Of a DNA stretch of 64,000 nucleotides, positions 21,354 to 33,209 are shown piece after piece. Below the pieces are notes generated by a model. That model worked only from the letters and a program-made list of their open reading frames with translations. It did not search any database and had not been told where the DNA came from. Position 1 is the first letter of the stretch; the number at the start of each line of letters is the position of its first letter. Made by a program: the position numbers and the translations under genes. Origin of the DNA: Kingdonia uniflora (lineage: Eukaryota > Streptophyta > Magnoliopsida > Ranunculales > Circaeasteraceae); contig JACGCM010001346.1 in assembly GCA_014058105.1 (NCBI GenBank), positions 620,001 to 684,000 of the forward strand, read 5' to 3'.

Positions 21354-21528
21354 ATTGCTTCCCCTTTGTGCTTCTTTTGCTCTGTTAATGCTTATTTTAA
21401 TGACTGGGCCTTATCTTGTCTACGGTTCGGTCATTTGTATGGGCGAATCGGTTAGATTCCCCGACTTGCGCGCCCTGCTTGTCCATATTTTAATCATTAT
21501 TCTGATTATTAGATTTTCGGGCGTGACA
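18766..21528 (+). repeat. Long LTR 1 (2763 bp)
   Basis: Begins TGTAATGACC, ends GGGCGTGACA. It contains a (TTG)n stretch near 18974-19010, a cluster of TTCGAA-core repeats at 19155-19372, a CT-rich leader near 19480 and a (TA)n microsatellite at 21315-21351. No coding frame is convincing; hydrophobic frames here are translated microsatellites. Confidence 0.85.
21315..21351. repeat. (TA)n microsatellite
   Basis: An uninterrupted TA run of about 18 units inside LTR 1. LTR 2 has only a short ATATAT at the same place (near 24447), so it expanded after duplication. Confidence 0.95.
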
Positions 21529-21911
21529 AAAATGGTATCAGGGCTGTAGGTTAATTCATATCTCCATGTCTTGTATTCATTGGTTGAGTAATTCTTAGAA
21601 CGAGTTAGGATGAATCTTTGGTATCCTGTATCTTTTGTCGATTGCTTGATTTTAGAGTTGATCTCTTGAGACCTTGTGTAAAGGCCTCTATCGTGGTTTT
21701 GGCGCGTATGTTTTTGCCATAGATTCAGAGGAATAAAGATGTTTATCTTTAATCTTTATAATAGTGATTAGTTTGTTTTCGTGATCCTTAGTAGCGACTG
21801 CTCATGTAGTTCTGCCCTTCTAGCGGTCGGAGTTACAATTTTTTTGGAGTTCCGTCATTTCATCAGCCTTGTGGAATTTCGGGGACAAATTTTACTTTAA
21901 GGAGCGCAGAA
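21529..21911 (+). other. Internal region 1: primer site and polypurine tract only
   Basis: TGGTATCAGGGC at 21533-21544 is the primer-binding site (one mismatch to TGGTATCAGAGC). The segment ends TACTTTAAGGAGCGCAGA before the next LTR. Between them there is no frame of use; the last part (GGAATTTCGGGGACAAATTTTA) resembles the end of a chromovirus pol. Confidence 0.8.
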
Positions 21912-22607
21912 TGTAATGACCCCAATTTTTCTTTATTTTTCGTTATTGATTATTGTTCATTATCATCATTCATACATCACTATTCATTTTGCATCTGCAT
22001 CTTATTGCATTTATCAGGGCTTTAAGTTCTTCTTTCTTTATTTTATGTGTTTCGGTGGTTTTGGTGGCTGCTGGGCGGAGGAGGTTGTGATGAGGTTTTG
22101 GGGGGCCAGTGGTTGGCTTAGTGGAGGGGGAGCGTTGTTGTTGTTTTTGTGGCGTGGTGTGTAATCCGGGGCAGATCTATGTTAGACTTTCTCCTTTGGG
22201 CACTCCAGTTTTCGTTATAGGGAATCTTTCTTTTTTTTGAGTTCTGAGCTGTTTCTGTTCAGATTTATTCAAACAAACCTATTTTTGTTTGAATAAGTTT
22301 CTATCTGCTTCATTTTATTCGAGCAAACCTTTTCTAATTCGAATAGATTCCCACCTGCATCAATTTATTCGAACAAACCTTTTCTTGTTCGAATATATTC
22401 CTATTTGCTTCATTTTATTTGAGCAACATTCTTTCCTGTTTGAATAGAGTTCTACCTGCATTGTTTTGTTCGAATTGAACTATCTTCTGTTAGAACAAAA
22501 GCGTGTTTTGATGACCAGCTTGGGTATTCTCTCGCTATTCTTGGTCGTTGATCTTCCTCGAGATGAGTATTGGTCATTTTAGGGTTTTATTACCCATTTC
22601 ATTTCAT

Positions 22608-22646
<39 letters not shown>

Positions 22647-24629
22647 ACTCTTCAAAATTGGAATCCTCTCCTCTCTCGTTCCTCGTTTACAATTCGTTGT
22701 TGGGATTTATTTTAGTCGCTCCTTCGGTAAGTAATTTCCTAATTCCTTTCCGTATCGTTTATTCGATTCCATTTTAGGGTTTCCTTGTTGGAATTTATTT
22801 AGGGTTTGTGATTGGGGCGATTGTTGAGATTGCAGAGTTGGGTTTGTTGCGTGTGTTGGCTTGTTGGCGTTAGTGTGGTTGTTGCCGGTAGTATTGAAGT
22901 TGGGTTGGCTATTCTGCTGTTTGGATTTTCCGTTTATCGTTTCCCCGGCGAGTATCCCTTCCTTGCTAAATTTCTATATTAGTTTAACCTGTGTTAGTTA
23001 AAGATTGTGCATTTGGCGTTGAGGTGTTTTGTGAGATAGTTATAGTCTATTTTGATTATTCAGTGTTTTTCCTATTTTTAGGCATGTTGAGAAGGTTTCT
23101 CATTGTCTTTTAGGAGTTGTGCATTCGTGTGGTATTCTCGTTACTTTGTCCTTGGATACTATTTTGCATATGGAGTTGTGCTTCTGTTGTTTGATTGTGC
23201 ATTTGGGTGGCATCTCGTGGATTTGTTTTCGGATACTGTGTTTTAGTCTTTTGGAGATTGATGTTGTTTTGCTGTGTTCTGCATTGGTCTTTTGGTGACT
23301 GATGTGCTTGGATATTGTGACTGGTTAATTAGTTACGGTTTATCTGTGGTTTGATGTTGTAATGGTTAAGTTGCTATTTCATCTATGTTTCGATGATGTG
23401 ACTGAGTCGCTGTTTGCATCCGTGTTTGGATTATTTACCATTCTCGATGGCTGACTTGGTTATCCTATGTGGGTTGTGTTAGGATTATATACCCTTCTCT
23501 CAGGCAGGGGGTTATCCTATGTGTGTTGGCCTTGCTGGTGACGGTTGTGTTTTGATCATTGGGATCTGTTTTCATCTATGGTTTTTTGTTCCATTGTGCC
23601 TTAATAGGATCGAATACATAACAAAGCTCTACATCGGCTGTTCCTCGATAGGACCTAGGATTCCTACATCGGGTTAAAATAGTAGGTGAGTCGTTGGCGA
23701 TAGGTACTATCATATCTATTACCCTTCGGGAGTGTGGGATGGTATGAAACAGTTCCTCAGGTATCGGTCATATCCTTGGGCTTGAAATCCCTTGTAATTG
23801 TAAACACTATTATTGACGCCGGTTCCGTGTGTAAATCCTTCAGCGTAGTCGAGCTGGTAACCCAATTGTACCCAATATCTCCAATTGAGATCCCTTTAAG
23901 GTTGCATTGCGTTAGCGGTTGATCAGACAGTATACACTTTCGCAGGGTCTAATGCATTGATTTCATCATCTAATAATTTACCATTAGGACTTTAGCATAT
24001 CACATCAAACCATCATATCATATCATCTAACATTTGGGATATTAATGGGATCATCCTACTTCACCATATCATATCATATCATGTCGTATTATATCACATC
24101 TTCTGCATCGCACTATTTTATTTTATTCCTCTCACGTCTACTTTCAGCACTTATATATTACTATTACTTTAAACTTATTCCTTATCGCATTAACCTTTCC
24201 TCTTTTCTGCACTAGTTTTATTAGATGGTTATTTAGCTTTGCTGGGCATTTAGTGAGCCGTGGTTTTGCTCACTCTCGCATCTCGCTTTTAGTGGCAGGG
24301 TTGCTGCAGATTTTGCTGAGGACTTCAGCTGTGTTGGTGCCAGTTTGGCTGCTGCAGATCTGATCTGGTTTTAGTTTCTCTTGTATGATTTTAGCGGCTG
24401 TCGCTGAATATATTCGAGATATGGTATCTATTATTTTCAGTTTGATATATATCTATTGCTTACACCTTGTACTTCTTTTGCTCTGTTGATGCTTATTTGA
24501 ATGACTGGGCCTAAAGTTGTCTATGGCTCGGCCGTTTGTATGGGAAAATCGGTTAGATTCCCCGACCTGCGCGCCCTTCTTGTCCATGTTTTAATCAATA
24601 TTCTTATTATTGGATCATGGGGCGTGACA
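21912..24629 (+). repeat. Long LTR 2 (2718 bp)
   Basis: Aligns with LTR 1 along its length. It has a TTCGAA cluster at 22250-22500 and a (TC)n run at 22611-22642. Ends GGGGCGTGACA. Confidence 0.85.
22611..22642. repeat. (TC)n microsatellite
   Basis: A 32-base TC run in the leader-like part of LTR 2. The same place in LTR 1 and LTR 3 has shorter, interrupted TCTC tracts. Confidence 0.95.
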
Positions 24630-25019
24630 GAAATGGTATAAGAGCTGTAGGTTAACTCATATTTCTGTGTCTTGTGCTCATTGGTTGAGTAATTCTTAGA
24701 ACTAGTTAGGATGACTCTTTGGTATCCTGTGTTTTCTATTGCTTGATTGATTTTAGAGTTGATCTCTTGTGACCTTGTGTATAGGCTTCTATCGTGGTTT
24801 TGGCACGTGTGCTTTTGCTATAGATTCTGTGGAATAGAGATGTTTATCTTTAATCCTTATAATGGTGATTGATTTGTTTTCTTGATCCTTTGTAGTGACT
24901 GCTCATGTAGTTCTTCTCTTCTAGCGGTCGGAGTTAGTTTTACTTTTGAGTTCCAGGGTTTTTTATTTCATCAGCCTTATAGAATTTCGGGCACGAAATT
25001 TCCTTTAAGGAGGGTTGAA
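24630..25019 (+). other. Internal region 2: primer site and polypurine tract only
   Basis: TGGTATAAGAGC at 24634-24645 and TTCCTTTAAGGAGGGTTGAA at the end. It aligns with internal region 1 from end to end, so the loss of gag-pol came before the tandem duplication. Confidence 0.8.
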
Positions 25020-26424
25020 TGTAATGACCCTAATTTTTCTTTATTTTTATTTATTGATTATTGTTTATTATCATCATTCATGCATCACTATTCATTTTGC
25101 ATCTGTATCTTATTGCATTTATTAGGGCTTTAAGTACTTCTTCCTTTATTTTATGTATTTCGGTGGTTTTGGTGGTTGTTGGGCTTAGGAGGTTGTGTTG
25201 TAGATTTGGGGGCCTGTGGCTGGCTTAGTTGAGGGAGCGTGTTGTTGTTGTTGTTGTTGTTTGCTTTTGTTGCGGCAGGGTGTGTGATTCGGGGCGGATC
25301 CGTGTTAGACTTTCTCCTTTGGGTTCTCCAGTTTTCGTTGAAGGGAATCTTTTGTTTTTGGAGTTCTGGGATGTTTTTGTTCAGTTCTTTTCAAAGAGGC
25401 CTGTTTCTGTTCGAATAAGTTTCTATCTGCTTCATTTTATTCGAACAAACCTTTTCATATTCGAATAGATTCCTACCCACATCATTTTATTCGAACAAAC
25501 CTTTTCTTGTTTGAATAGATTCCTATCTGCTTCATTTTATTCAAACTACATCCTTTCCAGTTCGTATAGACTTCTGCCTGCTTTGTTTTGTTCGAATAAA
25601 ACTATCTTCTGTTCGAACAGAGGGGTGTTTTGATGACCAGTTTGGGTCTTCTCTCGCGATTCTTGGTCGCTGAACTTCCTCAAGATAAGTGCTGGTCATT
25701 TTAGGGTTTTATTCCCATTTCATTTCATTTTTTTCTCTCTTTCTCTCTCTCTCACTCGTTCTCCCTAATTGGAATCCTCTCCTCTCTCACTCCCCATTGG
25801 CGATTCGTTGTAGGAATTGATTTTTGCCGCTTCTTCGGTGAGTAATTTCCCTATTCCTTTTCGTATCATTGATTCAATTTTGTTTTAGGGTTTCCTTGTT
25901 GGAAATGATTTAGGGCTTGTGATTAGGGTGATTGTTGAGATTGTGGAGTTGTGTTTGTTACAGATGGTGGGCTATTGGCGTTGGTGTAGTTGTTGCCGGT
26001 GGCGTTGAGGTTGGGTTGGTTGTTCTGCTGTTTGGGTTTGCGGTTTGTAGTTTCTCAAGCGAGTGTCCAGTCATTGCTAAATTTCTATTCTTGCTTAACC
26101 TGTGTTAGTTAGAGATTGTGAATTTGGCATTGAGGCGTTTTGTGTGATAGATATAGTCTATTTTGATTATTCAGTGTTTTTGCCATTGTTAGGCATGTTG
26201 AGAAGGTTTCTTATTGCCTTTTAGGAGTTGTGCATTCGTGTGGTATTCTCGTTACTTTGTCCTTGGATACTATTTTGCATATGGAGTTATGCTTCTCTTT
26301 GTCCGCAGGACTTATGCATCTGTTGTTTGATTGTGTATTTAGGTGGTATCTCGCAGCTCTGCCCGCGGATACTGTGTTTTAATCTTTTGGAGATTGATGT
26401 TGTTTTGCTGTGTTCTATTTCAGA
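25020..26424 (+). repeat. Long LTR 3, truncated (1405 bp)
   Basis: Aligns with LTR 1 and 2 up to TGCTGTGTTCTATTTCA, then stops and continues as minus-strand Athila-like gag. It retains the TTCGAA cluster (25395-25625). Confidence 0.8.
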
Positions 26425-27425
26425 TGGTTGAATTGGAGTTAGATCCAACTCCAAAGGCATTACCCCCCTTTTCTTAAATATCAGTTTCTCTCATGGTGCC
26501 CCAGGTTTGTAATTTTTCAGCCATCCCTTCTAAGAAGTCCAAACCCTCTACATCATCTTTATCAGCAAATTTCCCTAAACAAAAGGATTCTACAGTTCTA
26601 TTGGCTTCAGCATCTAATCCATCATAAAGATTTCTAGTTAGAACCCAAGAGTCGATACCGTGATGAGGGTACTGTAGGATCAGTCCCTTATATTTCTCAA
26701 GATAATCCTTTAAGCTTTCTCCATGAAGTTGGGTAATCCTAAGAATGCGCTACGAAGGGTCTCAGTTTTCTCGAGAGAGAAAAACTTCTTGTAAAAGGCT
26801 TCAGTATACATCTCAAAACTCGTGATTGATTTTGACCGTAGAACTTGAAGCCAGTTCTTAGCTTTCCCTAGTAAAGAAAAGGGAAACAACACGAGTTTCA
26901 TGGCCTCCATTTCGTTCTCATTCCTATACTTTTGGAGGAACATTAAGTCATCAAAATCCCTAACATGAGCGTATGGGTTCTCATCTTCTCCTCCTGAGAA
27001 TTTTGGCAATGAATTGATGAGTGCATTTCTAAATTCAAATTGCCCAGATGTAGGAGGTAAAATAATACACGAGGCGCGATTTGTCATTTTTGTGAACATG
27101 TGATCCTTAAGAGGAATTCGTATGGGTCCCTGACCATTCTCATTATCATTGGCATCTTCCATCTCAAGTGATTGGGGTGGAACACTAAATGGAGTGAATG
27201 AGGAAATTGGACTCGGATTAAGTCTCAATGGAGAGACAGGGAAATCAAAAGTTTCTAACTCACCCTCAGCATGGAAGAGTTCCCTACGAGTAAGGATTAT
27301 ACGGTCTCTCTTATCAATTGAGATGGGAATCTCCTATTGGGTTGACTCACCTACCTCAAAGTGAATTGGAATATCTATTAAATTTGATTCTCTAAGCCTC
27401 TCAAGACGGCTTTTAGGCCCTCGAA
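26425..27425 (-). pseudogene. Athila-like gag, truncated
   Basis: The minus frame reads, with few stops, RELFHAEGELETFDFP, PIRIPLKDHMF, ASCIILPPTSGQFEFRNALI, LPKFSGGEDENPYAHVRDF, then GKAKNWLQVL, SFEMYTEAFYKKFF and EGMAEKLQTWGT. The pattern I-LPP, F-L---I--LP-F-G---ENPY-H---F is characteristic of Athila-lineage gag. The C-terminal knuckle is lost because the frame runs into the truncated long LTR at 26424. The ATG at 27228 is not necessarily the start; the same frame is readable upstream to about 27425 with one stop. Confidence 0.8.
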
Positions 27426-28490
27426 ACCATTATTTCAAACACTAATAGATGTGCGCACTATGATGATCATACAACAACGTGGTGCACAAAAAATAAACAC
27501 AACAACCTTTTCAGATGGGTCTTAATTAAGGTCAAGTTGTGAACCCGGTCTCAGGATTCGGTTGCTCCTATTCCTGATAATGGATCGGTTCGCACGTTGA
27601 GTTGTGTATACTCGCTTTAGCAATAACTCACGTGAAGTTCTATTCACCTAGAAGCACCTGTGCTGGAAGGTGGGGCAAACCGGTTAGAATCACCTTTCCA
27701 CACTAGTTATGCCAGGGAACGTACTTCCTCCAGGCAAACGTTGCCACTATCAGGGTCTTAATGAGCGCGTTCCTAATGCTCCGGGTCCGAGCTCTATAAG
27801 CCTTTTAGTCTATCTATGTATTTTATGGCTTAATCTTGGTTTCTTTTAAAGTCAATGTCCTATTCCGTAAAATGTTAAACCGGGTCGTGACCTCCCGGGG
27901 TCCTAGTATGCGGTGCCACACACGGGTGATGAAATACCACTTTTTGTTTGCCCTTTATCTAAAGTCTAGAATTTAAAAGTACAGAAACATCAGGCACGTG
28001 AAAAAAAATTAACCGCTTTGCAGGAGGGTGCGGTGGAAGAAAGTACCTGTGGGGCAGCCTTTTCAGGGGTTCGTTGTTTACCCCGGTGAAACCGTTGAGA
28101 TGGCACACCCGGGCTCTCTGGCTCAACTAGGCGTTGCAGAGAGGTCCTCCCCGGATGTGGGTTCCAATATTGCCCCTGCATAAAAAAAAAGTACAATTTT
28201 ATCATCGCTTTAATTACACACTCTTCGTTCAAGAGTACAATATTTTACCTCACTACAAGTCACTTAAAGAGAGGAAGAAAAGATAACCCTATCTAGTTTT
28301 TGGTCGGTCCTTAGCTTCCTATGGTAGTCACTGTAAAAAAAAGAAAGTAGTCACCGCAAAACAAAGAAAAATTCCTCAAAGTACAAAAGTAAAATAAAAA
28401 TGTAATAAACGAAATTTATGTTCTTCTAAAAAGTGATACCGGAAAACAAATTAAACACAATAATTTTTTTTTTCTAATTACCGCTCGAAG
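27426..28490 (-). other. Leader of element F
   Basis: Untranslated region between primer site and gag. No frame of significance was seen. Words such as GCCACTATCAGGG and CCGGTTAGAATC have loose counterparts in the leader of G (48205-49551). Confidence 0.5.
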
Positions 28491-28505
28491 CCGGCAACGA
28501 CGCCA
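28491..28505 (-). other. Primer-binding site of element F
   Basis: On minus TGGCGTCGTTGCCGG, one change from the Athila-type TGGCGCCGTTGCCGG that is intact in G at 48186. It sits three bases from the LTR end ATCA. Confidence 0.7.
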
Positions 28506-28508
28506 TTT

Positions 28509-29611
28509 TGATAACGGTCAAAATCTGGTGTTTAGTATGGGTAAAAATTAGAGTGTCATTCACTTTCGAACGGAACTAGAAATTAGTTTTGGTTTTGTGT
28601 TTTAGTAATCTAAGATTGTAAAACCATAAAAATCAATGATATGGTTTTAATCAAGAATAAAGGTCATGTGGCCTCGGATTTCACCACCATTTACATACAA
28701 TATCAACATAGTATCGTATATTAAATTCTCCACTTAATTGAAATAACAAACTTCGACCTTTTGTCAATGTAATCCCATGATTAATTATAACTCAAGTAGA
28801 ATATATTGTATGAGCTAAGTATGTACTAAAAACACATTCCATAAAAGTTATGCTAACTATGAAATGTTAATTAGGATCATACCTTAGAAAAATACAATAT
28901 TAATACAATTTTACTATATCATTTGAGAATCACAAAACTCTTCCTATATCTCTACTTAAAGAGATCATAGGATGATAATGGATGTCTCCAACAATATAGT
29001 TTTGGGATCTGTGATAATATGCTCATATTGTGTTGGAGAAAAATATATTCTACTACATGATATCATGCGCTTATGGCGGATCCATCCTCACCCCTAGTGA
29101 GGACTTAGCCGACCATTATAACAACTATAAAACCTAAATAAAGGATATGAGAATGAAATGAACATAAACTAACAACAAAAAAAGGAATTTTATTGACTTA
29201 CAAAATGAAATGCTCCAAATGCTTACAAGACTTGCACCAACTTACTCTAATAATGCTCTCTTGCACTCTACAAGAATGATTCTCTCAAAATTAGATGATC
29301 TTATGAGCTCACCACCTCTCCTTTTATAGATAAAGGAGAGGGTTCTTACATTTAATATTATATTTATAACCTATGCCATGAATGTACATAAATTTGTAAC
29401 CTCCAAGAGTTATCCTCTAAAATTGTAACCTCCCCATGTGAGACCCTTGTGCTTGACAACTCTACATCCTTCGCCAACACTTCATCCTTTGAGTTATACA
29501 TCCCGGTATTTATACATATTTGGTAAATGAGCTCCATGTGACCTGAAATATAAAAATTGGTTTTATAAGTCATGTTTAATAATAAAATTAAGAATAATAA
29601 ACATTATGTCA
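28509..29611 (-). repeat. 5' LTR of element F (outer end tentative)
   Basis: On minus it ends ...GTTATCA next to the primer site. A TATA box (CTATAAAAGGAG) is at about 29321-29332. The outer start is placed at TGACATAATG (29611), because sequence matching ORF-c of the Tat family begins by 29625. About 1.1 kb, similar to the 1114-bp LTR of H. Confidence 0.5.
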
Positions 29612-29639
29612 TAAGGGAATAGTGGTCAAGTTATATATA

Positions 29640-31139
29640 GTTACCAAAGACATGCGTTTCTTTATCTCATTCGAAGCTTCGTCAGGATCATCTTCTCAGA
29701 GCTCGATCATCGACGTCTACTTTGCCACAGCCTACTCCTATCACTAAGCTTCTGACATTTCTTCATCTTCCTCCATTGTATCATCCTCCCCAAGTATCTC
29801 ACGTCTCTTACGTTGAATTACTTTAGATTGTTGCACCTTAGGGGCTTCAGGCACTACCCGACCCTTCCCTTTCTCCCCTTATGAAGGAAGCTGCTTTGCC
29901 TTCATCATCGAAGCCTCTCCACCCCCTTCGCCCACTGGCGCCGCTTGCTTCGCTCCCCTCCGCAACCTCCGCACAAACTGGTAATTCCTCCGCAACTCTT
30001 CCCCTCCCATTCCTTTTTTCTCTTTAGAAACACCTACCCCTCTTTTTTTTGTTGATCGCTTCAGTGTAGTGGGTACGTCTCGAAGCTGGGAATCTACCTT
30101 TCTTCTCCTTTGCCTCTTGATCTTGAGACTATCAATCACCGAATTTACCCTGTCTTTACTAGCCTAGAGCAGAGTATCAATGTAATTCACCGGATTATCC
30201 CAAGATGAACATCCCGGATCTGTAGAAGTAAAGCAAAACACAGTTATCACTTATTTCAGAAGCACACCAACAACAAACCTTCGATAGAAAACTTACTTCA
30301 TTTAAATACCCTATGATGTAATTTGCACGGGTCAGCGTTATCTACATTCTCGTAGTTACCACTTACTACCAGTAAATCTTTATTCCACCCCTGGCCTGTT
30401 GAGCACAGATCGAAGAACCAAGGCTTCTCTGAGTGACATTGGATGTGATATGTCCCCAGATTTTGACTAGCCTTCCTCGAATAAAAGGTGACAATGTCGA
30501 ACCATTTAATTAAACCTCGACCCTCACCAGTCAATTTTACATTCATCCCCTCTATCACCCTCACCATCTTATAAAAATTAACGTTCATCTGCACAGGAGC
30601 TACCCTTCAGAAATTTAGCACTTCTTTCACAAGTTCGCGAAGAGGCAGCTCAGTCCCAATCAATTTTGACCCCTATAAGCCATAATTCCTTACCCAGGGT
30701 CTGATTTGAAATTTAACCCTGCCACCGCCACACTCAGTTGTACCCCCACCTTCGAGAGTTCTAATTTTGTGGAAAATTGATCTAACCTAACCCTATGTTT
30801 TGCCGAAACGTTATCCTCGTTCTCATCCGACTCAGTTGAATCCTAGTTATCACCCCCCTGCACCTTATTCCCTTCCCCACTATCCGAAGGTTCTACACCA
30901 TATCCCTTCCCCCATACTGTTTCCCCTTCATCACTATCTTCGGTCACTATCATCCTTCGACGTTTCGTGACCGTATCACCTCCAGCCGGCAAAATCATCG
31001 ATAACGGGGCCTCGGTCACCACATCTAACACCTCTAAATCGCTACCCTCGCCCATTGGGTCTCGACCAGACGTACTAGCCTCAACCTCGCCAACCTCTTC
31101 ATCTACCAGTTCCCGCCTCGAAGCCCGACGGTTGTGCAT
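29640..31139 (-). pseudogene. ORF-c of element D, last exon missing
   Basis: Exon 2 starts at ATG 31139 (MHNRRASRRELVDEE), passes an acidic segment and a basic patch (TKRRRMIVTEDSDEGE), then a domain with VGVQLSV, MNVNFYKMVRVIEG, GLIKWFDIVTFYSRKASQ and WFFDLCSTGQGWNKDLL. Intron 2 is 30220-30296. Exon 3 has IDSLKIKRQRRRKV, PTTLKRSTKK and ELRRNYQFVRRLRRG. The copy ends near 29625, in intron 3. Stops lie near 30840 and 30650-30730. Trp is kept at the site that is a stop in C (56994). The middle domain resembles the plant 'putative gypsy-type transposon' family (PF04195); this is by eye only. Confidence 0.7.
30220..30296 (-). other. Intron 2 of ORF-c in D
   Basis: Minus-strand GTAAGT to TTCTACAG, 77 bases. 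Same place as in B (75) and C (78). Confidence 0.65.
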
Positions 31140-31146
31140 TTTTTGC

Positions 31147-31422
31147 CTACAGAAGAAGAGGCACGACATTAGGATGGAAAACTCAACAATCCCGTGTCTA
31201 TTACCCTTACCCCATCTATCCCCTCCAGATATTTCTCCTACCGCAAAAATCGGACACATTAACTCCAAAACAAAAAAAAACCCTCACCAAATTTCTGACA
31301 TGGTCGAAACCCAGTTCTACCAAGCCTCCATACTCCCAAAAATAACCTCTTCACTCCAAATGCAAAGTCTCCTACCTTCCCCCTTAAGCAGAATAAAATA
31401 AGACAAAGATCAAGTGACATAC
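31147..31422 (-). other. Leader intron (intron 1) of ORF-c in D
   Basis: On minus: CCACTG|GTATGT ... TTCTGTAG|GCAAAAAATG, 276 bases. C has CAACTG|GTAAGT ... TTCTAG|AGGCTAAAATG, 275 bases, in the same place. It lies in the 5' UTR, seven bases before the ATG. Confidence 0.65.
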
Positions 31423-31557
31423 CAGTGGTTAACAGCCCTCTCCTCGAATAAGCAAGATCAGACCAGCAACCCCCACGTTCAAAATAACGTATATTCTCTT
31501 CTTCCAATCTTTTTGATTCTCACCACAAAATAGTATAGTAATCACTCTTCTCTCACT

Positions 31558-31570
31558 TATATATATATAT
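31558..31570 (-). promoter_or_regulatory. TATA box of ORF-c in D
   Basis: Minus reads ATATATATATAAG followed by TGAGAGAAGAGTGATTACT, matching TATATAAGAGGGAGAAGAGTAATTACT of C at 55851. Confidence 0.6.
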
Positions 31571-31678
31571 TTATCTTTAAAAAAAATGTAGCTGCCTCGA
31601 TTTACTCACCACTATAATTACCACGACACCGGCATTTCAGCTCCAAGGCCATTTGACTACTTTACCCCTCGTACTTCT

Positions 31679-31684
31679 CACGTG
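31679..31684 (-). promoter_or_regulatory. G-box in the ORF-c promoter of D
   Basis: CACGTG within GCGCACGTGAG on minus, about 115 bases upstream of the TATA box. It is conserved in A (937), B (9578) and C (55741). Confidence 0.5.
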
Positions 31685-32352
31685 CGCACAACACCCTTAC
31701 TACCATCTACTCGCAAAACCCGAAGCTCTCAAACCACTTTTCCTCCTCTACTCGAAGACAAACAGTCCAGTTGAAATAGCAAATCATTACATTTTCCCGT
31801 CATACAAGAAAAACAACATCATTACCTTTTGCATACTGCTCTAGGCGTTCGTACCAGTCTGACCGACTTGCCATATGAGCTGTCAGAGCAGCTAGTAAAA
31901 TCAAACTCAATCTTCAACATATTCTTACACTCGAATACTCAACCATTTCACGCTTCGAACTATTATCAGCACCTAGCCTCAACAAAATTCATTTTAATAT
32001 ATTGGCCTTCGACATTCAGTATGCTCCTTAACTCAAAGGGTTAAAACCTTCGACCAAATACAGTCGTAAGTTTGACTAGTCAAAAACCTCAGGCCTGCAG
32101 ACAAATTTTTCAGCATTCGTCACAGTTTATCTTCGATCAACACAAATTACATATTTCGACAAACTTTATCATTTATTCCATATCAGACTTTATCACTATT
32201 ACCTACAGTTCGACAAACATGAGTTATTCAAAGAAATCATTTTTCATTCAAAAAACAGTTAACATTTCAACCCTCTTTCAAAAAAACAAACAAGAGACAA
32301 CAAAAACAAAAGGAAAGAAAACAATAACACAATCACATCTCAGAGGACCCTA

Positions 32353-32667
32353 GTTATTAGCAGGTTGCTCCTCTTCGATAACGGCCATAGCATCTGCATC
32401 CTCCTGGTCAACAATATCCTCTGCGAAGCCTTCGAGGAGGGACATTCGATGACATGGGAATGGCTCCATCATCTGCAGTATCCCCCACCAGTATGCGAAT
32501 GGCATCTCAAGAATTGGAACTCTGGGCTCCACATAAAAAAAAATCGGCATTTCTGCGTCAATGTGTTCTTCCAGGCCAAACCACCGTCGCAGCCTCAGCA
32601 GGGCCTCCCCCATGCGCCTAACTCTCACAGCAGCCGGGTCCTCTTGAACGGGAATATCAGCAGCCAT
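32353..32667 (-). CDS. ORF-b of element D, intact (104 aa)
   Basis: Open from ATG 32667 (MAADIPVQEDPAAVRVRR) to TAG 32353. It matches ORF-b of C throughout: LLRLRRWFGLEEHID, VEPRVPILEMPFAYWWGIL, PFPCHRMSLLEGFAEDIVDQ, ending EEEQPANN. The chosen start agrees with C, and TATAAAAA lies 80 bases upstream. Frames in C and D are both open although the DNA has diverged, a sign that protein function was once selected. No known domain, signal peptide or membrane helix was seen. It is a small acidic, aromatic protein that runs antisense to gag-pol. Confidence 0.65.
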
Positions 32668-32740
32668 GTTAATACGAGCAACAAAGAAGAACAACAAGAA
32701 AAACATGCAGAAATATGAGAAGTAATGTCTACAACAGCTC

Positions 32741-32748
32741 TTTTTATA
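32741..32748 (-). promoter_or_regulatory. TATA box of ORF-b in D
   Basis: Minus AAGTATAAAAAGAG, 80 bases upstream of the ATG at 32667. Confidence 0.65.
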
Positions 32749-33209
32749 CTTGCAAACCCGCCACAACTTTCCCTATTAAGCAACTAAATTAATGATGACC
32801 TTTCATTTCCAACCTCGCAAAGTCAACATGCAACCACTCCAACTTCCTAGGCATAACTGATTTATTGGTACATGCACACAAACCTCATTCCAGAGGACCT
32901 CTATTTGAGCACATCACCCCGATCGAGCATTCGACCATCACAACCATCGTTTATTACAAAGCTGCATTTCATCGTACCTTCGACTATAATTCATTCTGAC
33001 CATCGTTACCAAAATACACTAAACCCTCGTTCATCATTACCTTCAAGCTTATCACTGTACCACGCGCCTATAAGAGTATTAGCTTACATTCGTCTACACA
33101 ATATAAGTACGAAGAAAATACTATGTCCATTCCAAATAGTAAATTCAGCAGACAAATTACATTTCTATTATCGGCCCTACACAACAGAAATACCCCCCCC
33201 CCAAACATA

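Larger units (their letters stand above)
18766..26424 (+). mobile_element. Tandem LTR-internal-LTR-internal-LTR array
   Basis: Three copies of a long LTR start TGTAATGACC at 18766, 21912 and 25020. The first two end GGCGTGACA at 21528 and 24629. Each is followed by a TGGTATCAGAGC-like primer site (initiator-Met tRNA type) and an internal segment of only 383 and 390 bp, ending in a CTTTAAGGAG polypurine tract. No gag or pol is left. The LTR start and the AATTTC-CTTTAAGG tract resemble Tekay/Del chromoviruses. Such arrays arise by unequal recombination between LTRs. The third LTR breaks off at 26424 where Athila-like gag F begins. Confidence 0.8.
26425..29611 (-). mobile_element. 5' part of Athila-like element F
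   Basis: From right to left on minus: an LTR ending ATCA (28509), a primer site TGGCGTCGTTGCCGG, a ~1.06-kb leader and a gag frame cut off at 26424 by the long-LTR array. Gag sequence and primer site are of the Athila type. The pol end and the second LTR are missing. F appears to have landed in element D, whose ORF-c is cut near F's outer LTR end. Confidence 0.7.

Noticed and set aside
21123..21549. Two overlapping frames with an isoleucine-tyrosine repeat
   Set aside because: Translation of the (TA)n microsatellite in LTR 1; not conserved in LTR 2.
30967..31401. 144-codon plus-strand frame
   Set aside because: It is the complement of ORF-c exon 2 and its leader intron in D; no conservation as protein in C.
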